Under the pieces are notes generated by a model. The model was not told the DNA's origin. It saw nothing but the letters and a program-made list of their open reading frames with translations, and searched no databases. Source: JACVRM01 sp963755085 (GTDB lineage Bacteria > Actinomycetota > Thermoleophilia > Gaiellales > Gaiellaceae). From it: 64,000 nucleotides of DNA. Below are positions 26,177-34,351 of this stretch, in pieces. A program made the translations under genes and the position numbers. The stretch covers positions 62,001 through 126,000 of the forward strand of contig CAVWIN010000004.1 of the NCBI GenBank assembly GCA_963755085.1. The letters are read 5' to 3'. Each line of letters opens with the position of its first letter. Positions within the stretch are counted from its first letter, which is position 1.

Positions 26177-27376
26177 TCACCGCGGGTGGAGCAGCTGCCA
26201 CGCGCGGGCCATGCGGATCCGGTCCTCGACCGTGGGGTGGTCGGCCGTCAGGAACGCCCACCAGCCCGGCGGGTTCGGCTGCTCCAGTGCGACGCGCGTG
26301 AAGCGCCGGAAGAGCCGCTGCGCGGCGGCGGGGTTCTTCGTCGTGTTGAGCGCGACCCAGTCGGCCTCGGCCTCGGTGTGCCGGGAGACGGCCGCCTGAA
26401 GGGGCAGCGCGAGCAGGCCGAGCACCGTGACGACCAGCAGCGACAGGGGCACTGCCTCCGGCGCGCGCATCCCGCCGCGCCGCCTGGTGAGCAGGGCGAT
26501 CAGGTAGGCGCCGGGAAACGCGAAGAGCGTGTACCAGGCGAGCGCTTTCAGCAGGTGGTCGCGTTTCAGGTGCCCGAGCTCGTGCGCGAGCACGACCCGG
26601 ATCTCGTCGCGCGGGAAGTCGAGCAGCGTGTTCCAGAGGATCACCCGCCGGCTGGGCCCGAGGCCGACGGCCTCGGCGTTCGGCGCCGACGTGTCGGCGC
26701 TGACGTCCTGGACCTCGACGCGCACCTTGCCGAGCCCCTCCTCGCGTGCGAGCACTCGCGCATCGGCCGCCACCCTCGGGTTCCGGAGCTCGTGCGTATT
26801 TGACAGGTACGGGAACGCGAACACAAAGAGCGCTGCCATCCCGATGAACACCGGCGCGGCGGCCAGCCACCAGTTGCGCGGGAACCAGCCGGCGAGCCCC
26901 ATCACGATGAGCAGGGTCAGGCTGATGCCGACGAACTCGGCGCCGAGGCCGAACCAATCGCCGAAGAGAGCGTCGAGGTAGCTCGTTCGCAGCAGCCCGT
27001 AGCGGCGCTCCCACCAGACCTCGGCGACGCTGAAGGGCAGCTGCGACAACCACCCCACGGCGAGGCCGAGCATGCCGAGGAGCATCCCGGTGCCGATCCG
27101 ACCGGCCGCCGACTCGCGCATGTAGCCGGGGCCGCGCCACGCCCAGAAGGCGAGAGCGACGATCAGGACGAGCTGCGAGACGATGAACTCGATGCGCAGG
27201 AAGCGCTCGAAGCGGGCGGCGCGCGCCAGTTCCGCGGGCGTGAAGAGCGAGCGCACCTCGAGGGGCGGCAGGCGCAGGTTCCCCGGGACGATCGAGGAGC
27301 GCCAGAGGGCGATCGCGCATGTGAGCCACGCGGCCGCGAGCAGCGCGACGGCGGCCGCCTTGACGGCGCGGCTCAC
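26177..27376 (-). CDS. M48 family membrane metalloprotease (Ste24/CAAX-protease type)
   Basis: A 399-residue protein with several membrane helices, the zinc motif VLAHELGHLKRDH and the third ligand in RHTEAEADWVAL. LWNTLLDFPRDEIRVVLAHE is the characteristic approach to the active site. Length and helix pattern fit the Ste24 branch rather than the shorter HtpX. In bacteria these proteases act in envelope protein quality control. The GTG start at 27376 overlaps the stop of the upstream DUF4389 gene. Confidence 0.9.
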   Translation of the reverse strand: MSRAVKAAAVALLAAAWLTCAIALWRSSIVPGNLRLPPLEVRSLFTPAELARAARFERFLRIEFIVSQLVLIVALAFWAWRGPGYMRESAAGRIGTGMLLGMLGLAVGWLSQLPFSVAEVWWERRYGLLRTSYLDALFGDWFGLGAEFVGISLTLLIVMGLAGWFPRNWWLAAAPVFIGMAALFVFAFPYLSNTHELRNPRVAADARVLAREEGLGKVRVEVQDVSADTSAPNAEAVGLGPSRRVILWNTLLDFPRDEIRVVLAHELGHLKRDHLLKALAWYTLFAFPGAYLIALLTRRRGGMRAPEAVPLSLLVVTVLGLLALPLQAAVSRHTEAEADWVALNTTKNPAAAQRLFRRFTRVALEQPNPPGWWAFLTADHPTVEDRIRMARAWQLLHPR

Positions 27377-28617
27377 GGCTCCGGGACGGCGGGCTCCGAC
27401 CGGAGGGCGGGGCTCGAGTTGGGATAGCGGTCGGTCACGACGAGCGCGTAGGCCGACAGCTGGGCCCCGTAGCGGATCAGGACGGCGCCAAGGGAGCGCA
27501 GGCCGGAGGGCATCCGTCCGGTTGCGAGCGACGCGAACCAGCCGCCGACGGCGATCGCCAGGAGCACCGATCCGAGCGCGCCCCAGAGCAGCGCCGCGGG
27601 AAGCAGGAGCGGCAGCCGGAACAGCGTCACGAGCCGGCGCTGCCGGGCCGGGCCGTCGAGGATGACGCCGACCGGTGATCCGGTCTCACGACCGACGAAG
27701 CCCGGGAACGGGTTCGCGATCACGTAGAGGAAGGCGTAGACATGGCTCGCGTAGCGGATGTAGGCGGCGAGGAAGCGATGGAGCGGCCGGGGCGAGCGGC
27801 CGATGGCGAGCGCCGCGAACCAGTTCACGATCGACGCCAGGTACGCCAGCACCGACCAGCCCACCAGCCAGACGATGTGCGGGACCGCGAGCAGCAACCG
27901 GAAGAAGACGGTCAGCCGCGAGCGCCGGAGGTCGTCCTCGAGCCGCAGCCGCACCGGATGATGCGGCACCGCCGCCTCGCCGAGCAGGCGTTCCGGGTGG
28001 CTGTCCGGATAGCGGCCCGTAAGCAGGAAGAGGTAGGAGACCATCTGTGCCGTGTACCCCACGGCGTAGGCCGACAGGTCGCGCAGCCCCCGCGGCGAAC
28101 GCCCGAGCGCCATCGCTGCGAACCAGATGCCGATCGCGGCGACGACGGCCACCCCCGGCGGCTCGAAGCGGAAGTTCGCCGACGAGCTCGAGCTCGAGCT
28201 CGAGTTCGTGAACGTGCCGAGCCCGAAGCCGACCAGCTCCGCAAGCACGAAGGCGGGCAGGACGAGCAGCAGCCGGATGCCTGCCGTCCACCGGCTCTGC
28301 CGCACCGGCGGCGCGATCTCGATGTCGACCGGGTACCCGGGCGCCCCGCGGAAGCCCGGAAACGGGTTCCCGTCGAGCAGGACGTACGCGGCCACGTGGG
28401 TCAGGTAGCGGACGTACTTGGCCAGGAAGTCGTGGAACACCGGCGGGCTCTGGCCCTGGACCAGGACGGCGATCCAGTTGGCGAACGCGGCAAACTGTGC
28501 CGCGATCGACCAGAGGAGCAGCCACAGCAGGTGCGGGATCGCGAGCAGGAACCGGAAGAAGACGGTCAGCCGCGAGCGGCGCAGGTCGTCCGTGAGCTCG
28601 AGCCGCACGGGGTGCAC
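27373..28617 (-). CDS. DUF4389 membrane protein, internal duplication
   Basis: A 414-residue protein made of two tandem DUF4389 units. Unit one starts HPVRLELTDDLRRSRLTVFF and unit two HPVRLRLEDDLRRSRLTVFF; both continue with membrane helices, a (N)WIAVL/WFAAL helix and a NPFPGF motif. A run of eight serines (28184-28207 region) sits in a loop and is encoded by alternating AGC/TCG codons. Function unknown; family members occur with lipid or envelope genes. GTG 28617 is six bases from TAACGT on the minus strand. Confidence 0.88.
   Translation of the reverse strand: MHPVRLELTDDLRRSRLTVFFRFLLAIPHLLWLLLWSIAAQFAAFANWIAVLVQGQSPPVFHDFLAKYVRYLTHVAAYVLLDGNPFPGFRGAPGYPVDIEIAPPVRQSRWTAGIRLLLVLPAFVLAELVGFGLGTFTNSSSSSSSSANFRFEPPGVAVVAAIGIWFAAMALGRSPRGLRDLSAYAVGYTAQMVSYLFLLTGRYPDSHPERLLGEAAVPHHPVRLRLEDDLRRSRLTVFFRLLLAVPHIVWLVGWSVLAYLASIVNWFAALAIGRSPRPLHRFLAAYIRYASHVYAFLYVIANPFPGFVGRETGSPVGVILDGPARQRRLVTLFRLPLLLPAALLWGALGSVLLAIAVGGWFASLATGRMPSGLRSLGAVLIRYGAQLSAYALVVTDRYPNSSPALRSEPAVPEP
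28182..28207. repeat. GAGCTC hexamer repeat encoding poly-serine
   Basis: Four near-perfect GAGCTC/GAGTTC units give alternating AGC and TCG serine codons inside the DUF4389 gene. Such a repeat can slip in six-base steps without a frameshift. Confidence 0.7.
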
Positions 28618-28623
28618 ACCCGG

Positions 28624-28629
28624 ACGTTA
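28624..28629 (-). promoter_or_regulatory. -10 element (TAACGT) for the DUF4389/M48 pair
   Basis: Read on the minus strand, TAACGT ends six bases before GTG 28617; predicted leaderless start. Confidence 0.45.
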
Positions 28630-28652
28630 TGCGCTGGGTCGGCGAGCCTCTC

Positions 28653-28658
28653 TACCAT
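28653..28658 (+). promoter_or_regulatory. -10 element (TACCAT) for the dehydratase-rpmE unit
   Basis: TACCAT ends six bases before ATG 28665; it selects this ATG over the one at 28629. Confidence 0.5.
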
Positions 28659-28664
28659 CGGTGG

Positions 28665-29633
28665 ATGCTGACCACCGCCCTCACACTCGACGACGTCCTG
28701 CGCGCGCGGGAGGCGATCGGCGGGCGGCTGCACCGGACGCCCGTGTTCACCTCGGCGACGCTCTCCGAGCGCGCGGGCGGCGAGGTCGCGCTCAAGGCCG
28801 AGCTCTTCCAGCGCACCGGCTCGTTCAAGCCGCGGGGTGTGCTCACGAACCTGGCCGCGCTCTCGGACGACGAGCGCCGCGGCGGCGTCGTCGGCATCTC
28901 GGCCGGTAACCACGCGGCGGCGCTCGCCTACGGCGCCGCGCAGGCCGGCATCGACTGCCTCGTCGTCATGTGGGAGGGCGCCAGCGAGGCGAAGATCGCC
29001 GCCACACGCGGCTACGGCGCGGAGGTCGACCTGGCCGCGGCCGGGCCCGCCCAGGCGTTCGACCGCCTGCACGAGGTGATGGCCGAGACCGGGCGGACGC
29101 TCGTCCACCCGTTCGACGGCCCGCGCACGATGGCCGGGCAGGGAACGGTCGGGCTTGAGATCGTCGAGGACGTGCCCGACGTTGCCGTCGTCGTCGTCCC
29201 GATCGGCGGCGGCGGGCTGATCGGCGGCGTGTCGACTGCCGTCCGCGCCCTGCGGCCGGACGCGCGCGTGATCGGCGTCGAGCCGGAGATCTCCACCGCG
29301 ATGCACGCGGCGGTCGCGGCGGGCGAGCCAGTCCCCGTCGAGCCGCGCTCGGTCGCCGACGGCCTGAACGCCCCGTTCGCCGGCACCTCGTGCCTCGCCG
29401 CCGTCCGCGAGCACGTGGAGCAGGTCGTGCTCGTGAGCGAGAACGAGATCAAGGATGCGTTCCGCTTCCTCTACCAGCGCGCCAAGCTCGCCTGCGAGCC
29501 TGCCGGCGCCGCGGCCACCGCCGCGCTTCTGGCTGGGAAGGTGCCGTTCGAGCCTGGCGAGCGGGTGGTCGCAATTGTCTCGGGAGGCAACGTGGAAGCC
29601 CGGATTGCCTCTGATATCCTGGGCGGGCGATGA
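28665..29633 (+). CDS. Threonine/serine dehydratase-like PLP enzyme
   Basis: A 322-residue fold-type II PLP enzyme: TGSFKPRGV contains the Schiff-base Lys, GISAGNHAAALAYGA the substrate-binding SxGN(H) loop, VVVPIGGGGLIGG the phosphate cup and AIVSGGN the residue contacting the pyridine nitrogen. It lacks the C-terminal ACT-like regulatory domain of biosynthetic IlvA, so it resembles catabolic threonine dehydratase or serine racemase. Its stop overlaps the rpmE start (ATGA). Confidence 0.88.
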   Translation: MLTTALTLDDVLRAREAIGGRLHRTPVFTSATLSERAGGEVALKAELFQRTGSFKPRGVLTNLAALSDDERRGGVVGISAGNHAAALAYGAAQAGIDCLVVMWEGASEAKIAATRGYGAEVDLAAAGPAQAFDRLHEVMAETGRTLVHPFDGPRTMAGQGTVGLEIVEDVPDVAVVVVPIGGGGLIGGVSTAVRALRPDARVIGVEPEISTAMHAAVAAGEPVPVEPRSVADGLNAPFAGTSCLAAVREHVEQVVLVSENEIKDAFRFLYQRAKLACEPAGAAATAALLAGKVPFEPGERVVAIVSGGNVEARIASDILGGR

Positions 29634-29848
29634 AGGCAGGTATTCATCCGGAGTACGTGCACGCGACCGTGACCTGTTCCTGCGGGAACACGTTCGAGAC
29701 GCGGTCGACGAAGCCCGATCTCCACGTCGAGATCTGCTCGGCCTGCCACCCGTTCTACACGGGCAAGCAGAAGCTGCTCGACGCGGGTGGGCGCGTGGAG
29801 CGGTTCCAGCGCCGCCTCGAGAAGGCCGGCGGCGCACGCCGCGGCTGA
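29630..29848 (+). CDS. rpmE: 50S ribosomal protein L31 (zinc-binding form)
   Basis: The 72-residue protein starts KAGIHPEYV, with the zinc ligands of the C+ form in CSCGNTF and EICSACHPFYTG, and ends with a basic tail. L31 sits on the central protuberance bridging the subunits. ATG 29630 overlaps the dehydratase stop. It is followed by yqhQ and, after an interruption, prfA, which is the usual Gram-positive order. Confidence 0.95.
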   Translation: MKAGIHPEYVHATVTCSCGNTFETRSTKPDLHVEICSACHPFYTGKQKLLDAGGRVERFQRRLEKAGGARRG

Positions 29849-29861
29849 GGCTCACAAAGGC

Positions 29862-30776
29862 ATGAGCGCGCCGATCGGAGGCCAGGCCGTCCTGGAGGGC
29901 GTAATGATGCGCGGTCCCTCGAACTGGGCCGTGGCCGTGCGCTCGCCCGACGGTGACATCGAGCACGTGTCGCGTCCCGTCGAGTCGCTCATGCAGCGGC
30001 ACCGGCTCTTCCGGCTGCCGATCCTGCGGGGTGTGATCGCGCTCGGCGAATCGCTCTCGATCGGGTTCCGCGCGCTCGCCATCTCCGCGAATGTCGCCGC
30101 ACGCGAGGAGGGGCAGGATCCCGAGGAGGCCGGCGAGCTGAGTCGCGGCCAGATGATCTTCGCCTTCGCGATCGCGATCGGCTTCGCACTGATGCTCTTC
30201 AAGGTCACGCCGCTCCTGATCGCGAACTGGCTGCCCATCCACGGGACGACCGGGTTCGTGGTCATCGAGGGCGTCATCCGCGTGGCGATCTTCGTGGCCT
30301 ACCTCTTCCTGATCTCGCTGCTGCCCGACCTCAAGCGCGTGTTCCAGTACCACGCCGCGGAGCACAAGGCGATCAACGCCTACGAGGCCGGGGAGGATCT
30401 CGAGCCCGAGCGCGTGCAGCGCTTCAGCCTCATCCATCCCCGCTGCGGGACGGCGTTCCTGCTCTGGGTGATGGTGATTGCGATCTTCGTGTTCGCGTTC
30501 CTGGGCCGGCCGCCTCTGCCCTGGCTGATCGCGAGCCGGATCCTGCTGCTGCCCCTGATCGCCGGGATTGCGTATGAGCTCATCCGCTTCGCCGGCAAGC
30601 ACACGGACAGCCGGGTCCTGATGACGGTGCTCGCGCCGGGCCTGTGGCTTCAGCGTCTGACGACGCGGGAGCCGACGCTCGACCAGATCGAGGTGTCGAT
30701 CCGGGCGCTCCGCGAGGTGCTTCGCGTCGAGGGGCGGATCACGCCCGAAGAGCGGCGCGTCGAGATCATGGCCTGA
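29862..30776 (+). CDS. DUF1385 membrane protein (YqhQ-like)
   Basis: A 304-residue DUF1385 protein: APIGGQAVLEGVMMRGPSNW at the start, several membrane helices, and the conserved YHAAEHKAINAYEAGE followed by HPRCGTAFLL, which together look like a metal site. Function is unknown, though the family is commonly found between rpmE and prfA, as here. The start is ATG 29862, 13 bases after rpmE. Confidence 0.88.
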   Translation: MSAPIGGQAVLEGVMMRGPSNWAVAVRSPDGDIEHVSRPVESLMQRHRLFRLPILRGVIALGESLSIGFRALAISANVAAREEGQDPEEAGELSRGQMIFAFAIAIGFALMLFKVTPLLIANWLPIHGTTGFVVIEGVIRVAIFVAYLFLISLLPDLKRVFQYHAAEHKAINAYEAGEDLEPERVQRFSLIHPRCGTAFLLWVMVIAIFVFAFLGRPPLPWLIASRILLLPLIAGIAYELIRFAGKHTDSRVLMTVLAPGLWLQRLTTREPTLDQIEVSIRALREVLRVEGRITPEERRVEIMA

Positions 30777-30794
30777 GCTTCAGGCCGCGCGGAC

Positions 30795-30976
30795 TCACGA
30801 CTCGTCGGCGAGGAAGTGCCTGGCACAGGGGGTGCCGGCGAGCTTGTCGGCCATGAGACGGGAGAAGCGGAGTCGAGCCACGCCGGGTAGTAGTCGCTGC
30901 GCCTGCGAGTGGGATCGCCGCTCCCCAGGTAGGTGGCGGCTCCGTCGACGGTCTGGTGCGTGTCGATGCTGGTCAT
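30795..30976 (-). pseudogene. Short broken gene behind a strong ribosome-binding site
   Basis: On the minus strand GAAGGAGG precedes ATG 30976 by eight bases, one of the best ribosome sites in the window. The frame starts TSIDTHQTVDGAATYLG and reaches DYYPAWLD. From there it either runs antisense through the end of yqhQ or, after a shift, stops at 30795 after about 60 residues. I recognise no family. The strong start followed by an implausible body suggests a truncated or frameshifted gene. It diverges from osmC, and the remaining bases 30977-31141 hold their shared upstream region. Confidence 0.4.
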
Positions 30977-31141
30977 GTCGTGCCCTCCTTCGGCGGGATG
31001 CTGTGGGGTGCCCGCTCAGGGTCGCGCGTGCCGCGGGCGCGTCGCGCCAGTGATCAGTCCTGGGCATACACCCTGGCCTCGACTAGGAACGCGGCCGCGC
31101 AGGTAAGAAGAAGGGACTCTCAATCCGACGAAAGGAATCGC

Positions 31142-31594
31142 ATGGCGACGGAACGGCGAGCGGAAGTGACCTGGAACGGCGACCTCTTCAACGGCAGCGG
31201 CACGATCGACCGCGTCGGCAGCGGGGCGTTCGGCCCCCTCGACGTGACGTGGGCCTCGCGGGCCGAGGACCCGAACGGGCGCACGAGCCCCGAGGAGCTG
31301 ATCGCGGCGGCGCACGCATCGTGCTTCTCGATGGCCTTCTCGAACGTCCTCGCCAAGGCCGGCACACCGCCCGAGCAGCTGAAGACCTCTGCCACGGTGA
31401 CCTTCGTGCCCGGCACCGGGATCACCACGTCCGTGCTCGAGGTCGAGGGCAGTGTGCCCGGACTCGACGAGAGCGGCTTCCGCGAGGCGGCCGAGGAGGC
31501 GAAGGCCAACTGCCCCGTCTCCCAGGCGCTGAAGAACAACGTCGAGCTGCGCGTCAACGCGCGGCTCACGCAGGCCACCTCAGTGGGCGGGTAG
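31142..31594 (+). CDS. osmC: OsmC-family peroxiredoxin
   Basis: The 150-residue protein has both active cysteines of the OsmC/Ohr fold: HASCFSMAFSNVL and NCPVSQALKNN. VTWNGDLFNGSGTI and SPEELIAAAHASC place it in the OsmC branch rather than Ohr. It reduces organic hydroperoxides using dithiols. ATG 31142 is preceded by AAAGGA, so this gene has a normal leader. Its end overlaps the convergent DUF2339 gene by 15 bases. Confidence 0.92.
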   Translation: MATERRAEVTWNGDLFNGSGTIDRVGSGAFGPLDVTWASRAEDPNGRTSPEELIAAAHASCFSMAFSNVLAKAGTPPEQLKTSATVTFVPGTGITTSVLEVEGSVPGLDESGFREAAEEAKANCPVSQALKNNVELRVNARLTQATSVGG

Positions 31595-34267
31595 CGGCCC
31601 GCCATCGTCATCCCGGGCGAGCCGCTGGTAGAGGAAGCCGCCGAGCAGGAGCACCGCGCCGACGGCGAGGAACGACAGCGCCCTCGTGACCGAGCTGAGC
31701 GCGCTCAGGTCGTAGAGGAAGAGCTTCGCCAGGCTGACGCCGAGGAGTGCGAAGCCGGCCGCGCGCAGCCCCGACGAGCGGCGCTGCAGGCCCGCGACGA
31801 GGAGCAGCAGGCCGAGCAGGCCCCACACGGCGCTGACCGCGGTGTGGCCGCGCTGGAAGCTCGTCGCGACGCTCGCGTGGCCGATCCACTCGAATGCCCC
31901 GAGGATCGCCAGCGCGAGCCCGTAGAGGCCGAGTAGTCCTGCGCCGATCGCGGCGATGCGGCGCCAAAGCTCCTGACGGCGGTCGAGCTCCCAGGCCAGC
32001 TCGTCCCACGGGAGCGCCGGCCGCTCGCCCTCCGGCGGTGCGAAGCGGGTGGCTGCGAAGACAACTGCCGCTGCTGCGAGGGACGCGATCGCGATCACGC
32101 CGCCGGCGGGTGACGCGTTCGCGCTGAAGAACTCGCGCGGGGGACCGTCGACGACGAGGACGTGCACGAGCCCGGCGAGGAGCAGCAGGGCGGACGCCAG
32201 CTGCAGCCGGCGCTCGCCGACGACCTCGGCCACGGTGACCGCGATCGCGGCGCTTGCGGCGATGACGATCATCAGCGCCGTGCCGGAGAGCAGCTCCGAG
32301 GTGGCGTAGAACGCGACGACCAGGGCGGGCGCCCACATGGCCGTGCCGGTGCGGCGAGGCACGATCGTCGCAAGCGCGCAATAGAGCCCCGCCACCGCGA
32401 TGAGGCCGATGTTCCGGGGCTCGTCGCCGTGGACGAGCAGGACGACGCCGGCCGCGGCGTACCCGAAGCTCAACGCCCCGAGGACCGCCGGGAAGATGCG
32501 CTCGGCGTCCCGCCGGAGCTCGTCGAGGAGCATGACCGCGAGCGCGCCGGCCGCGATGGCGACCGCACTCCAGCCGAGCTGGGTGCTCGTCATCGAGCCG
32601 GTCTCAGGGAGCAGGAGCACGGACACGGCGACGGCCGCGTGCCCGGCCCAGCCGAGGTGGCGTCGCCAGCCGCTGCGCGAGGCCGTCACGAGGGCCGCGG
32701 CGGTCGCAGCGAGCAGGACGCGGACGGCGACCTGGCCCCAGCCGAAGCCGAAGAGGCCGAGCAGCCCGAGCGACGCCGCGTAGAGCGCGAGCGCGCCGGC
32801 CGCCCACAGCGCGATGACGCGCCGCTCGCGCCACGACGAGGCTGCAAGAGCTGCCCACTCCTCGAGGAAGCCGAGCACGCCCGGGTACTCGGGCTCGGGG
32901 TCGCCGAGCCAGCGCCGGGCGCATGCCGCCGTCACGACTGCGGCCGCCGCGACAGCGACGATCGCGAGCGCGCCAACCGCCGGGTGCGCGGTGGGAACGA
33001 GCAGGTGGCGGAACGGGGCGTCGACGACCAGCGCGTGCGTTGCCGCGGCCGTCAGGAAGGCGATCGACGCGAGCGTGAGGCGCGCGTCGCGCAGGCGCGG
33101 CGAGAGCCACGCGAGCACGGCCGCCTCGGCGGCCCACGCGGTCGCGAGGGTGGCGCCCGACATCAGGTCGGCGGCGGCGACCGCGCCCACGGTCAGCCCG
33201 GCGACGCCGAGGAGCGCGGCAAGCTCGGGCAGAACGCGGTACAGCGCGGCAGCGGCGGCGAGCTCCACGACTGCGATCGCCAGCAGCGCGAGCCCTTCCC
33301 GGCGCCCGTCGAAGATCTGCGCGGCGGCGAGCCCCGCCATCGCCGTCCCGGCGGTGACGAAGCCGGCCGGCAGGCGATCGAGCGTGGAGCGGTTCGCCCG
33401 CTGGGCGACGACCGCGATGGCGAGCATCAGCAGCCATGCAGCGGCGGCGACCGGGGCGGCGCCGTCGTTCTGGCGCGCGAGCACGAGTACCTGTGGGACG
33501 AGCGCGGCGGCGGCGATCGCGAGCAGCGGGAGCCATCCGCGACGCAGCGCGACGACGGCCGTGGCCGCGAGCGCCAGCACCGCGAACCACGTGCCCACGA
33601 TCGTCAGGTGATGCGGCTCGTCGATCGCGGCGGCGATCGGCACGAGCATCGCGCCGATGAGCCCCAGGCCGGCGATCGTCTGCCTGTCCCAGGCGAGGGC
33701 CGTGGCGGTCGCGATCGCCGCAAGGGCGGCCGCGCCGGCAAGGGCGGCGAGGTCGGGCAGGAGGTCGTAGCGCGCGGACGCGAAGAGCAGCGTCGCGAAG
33801 CCGCCCGCGATGCCGGCCGCGACGGCCGACGAGGCGGCGTACGTGTCGCCGTAGCGGCGGTGCAGCCAGAGGCCGCCGCCGAAGACCAGCGCGGACGCGA
33901 TGGCGCCGAGCGAAACGCGGGCGATCGGCCCGATCCAGCCGCGGTCGACCGCGAGGACGAAGAAGAACAGGACGCCGAGGATCGTCACGATGCCGCCCGA
34001 CCAGGCGAGGCCGCGGGCGCCGAACAGCATGTCGGCGTCGATGCGCGGCAGTTGCCGGCGGGGACGGGCGGTGTGCTTCGGGGGCGCCCAGCGAACCGGC
34101 ATGGCGGCCGGCACGGGCGCAGGTGCAGGCGCGGATGCACGCGCCGGTGCGGGCTCGGGCTCGGGAGCGGGCCGGGCCGCCGTCCGGAGCTCACCGAGCT
34201 CCCGCTCCATCGCCTGAAGCCGGCGGGCGAAATCGTCGAGTCGGGCGTGCACTGCTGGTGTGCTCAT
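31580..34267 (-). CDS. DUF2339 multi-pass membrane protein
   Basis: An 895-residue protein. Residues 1-30 form a coiled coil (LDDFARRLQAMERELGELR), 30-75 are Pro/Ala-rich, and then about 25 or more hydrophobic helices follow the family entry FGARGLAWSGGIVTILGVLFFF. DUF2339 proteins occur widely in bacteria with no established role; the size and N-terminal coil suggest a scaffold or transporter. It is preceded by a clear promoter (-35 TTGACA, -10 TATGTA) and an AGGAGG ribosome site, and by an AT-rich palindrome that could be an operator. It splits yqhQ from prfA, which are adjacent in many Gram-positives. Confidence 0.88.
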   Translation of the reverse strand: MSTPAVHARLDDFARRLQAMERELGELRTAARPAPEPEPAPARASAPAPAPVPAAMPVRWAPPKHTARPRRQLPRIDADMLFGARGLAWSGGIVTILGVLFFFVLAVDRGWIGPIARVSLGAIASALVFGGGLWLHRRYGDTYAASSAVAAGIAGGFATLLFASARYDLLPDLAALAGAAALAAIATATALAWDRQTIAGLGLIGAMLVPIAAAIDEPHHLTIVGTWFAVLALAATAVVALRRGWLPLLAIAAAALVPQVLVLARQNDGAAPVAAAAWLLMLAIAVVAQRANRSTLDRLPAGFVTAGTAMAGLAAAQIFDGRREGLALLAIAVVELAAAAALYRVLPELAALLGVAGLTVGAVAAADLMSGATLATAWAAEAAVLAWLSPRLRDARLTLASIAFLTAAATHALVVDAPFRHLLVPTAHPAVGALAIVAVAAAAVVTAACARRWLGDPEPEYPGVLGFLEEWAALAASSWRERRVIALWAAGALALYAASLGLLGLFGFGWGQVAVRVLLAATAAALVTASRSGWRRHLGWAGHAAVAVSVLLLPETGSMTSTQLGWSAVAIAAGALAVMLLDELRRDAERIFPAVLGALSFGYAAAGVVLLVHGDEPRNIGLIAVAGLYCALATIVPRRTGTAMWAPALVVAFYATSELLSGTALMIVIAASAAIAVTVAEVVGERRLQLASALLLLAGLVHVLVVDGPPREFFSANASPAGGVIAIASLAAAAVVFAATRFAPPEGERPALPWDELAWELDRRQELWRRIAAIGAGLLGLYGLALAILGAFEWIGHASVATSFQRGHTAVSAVWGLLGLLLLVAGLQRRSSGLRAAGFALLGVSLAKLFLYDLSALSSVTRALSFLAVGAVLLLGGFLYQRLARDDDGGPLPAH

Positions 34268-34280
34268 GACTCCTCCTCTG

Positions 34281-34326
34281 CGATATCGATCTCGCTATAC
34301 ATAGCAATCGCGTTATAGAGTGTCAA
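34281..34326 (-). promoter_or_regulatory. Strong promoter with AT-rich palindromic operator for the DUF2339 gene
   Basis: On the minus strand TTGACA (34326 to 34321) is followed, 17 bases later, by TATGTA (34303 to 34298). The -10 lies inside the palindrome GCTAT-AC-ATAGC (34294-34305), with nearby GCGAT/ATCGC arms (GCGATATCG at 34280-34288). This low-G+C patch in a 70% G+C genome looks like a repressor site (PadR/GntR-like half-sites are possible). Confidence 0.6.
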
Positions 34327-34339
34327 CCTCTGACGCGGC

Positions 34340-34345
34340 TACGCT
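34340..34345 (+). promoter_or_regulatory. -10 element (TACGCT) for prfA
   Basis: TACGCT ends six bases before ATG 34352; predicted leaderless prfA operon transcript. Confidence 0.55.
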
Positions 34346-34351
34346 TCCCGC

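Noticed and set aside
32162..34318. 718-residue plus-strand frame opposite the DUF2339 gene
   Set aside because: Composition is Arg/Gly/Glu-rich without any motif, and it lies exactly opposite a well-supported membrane protein.
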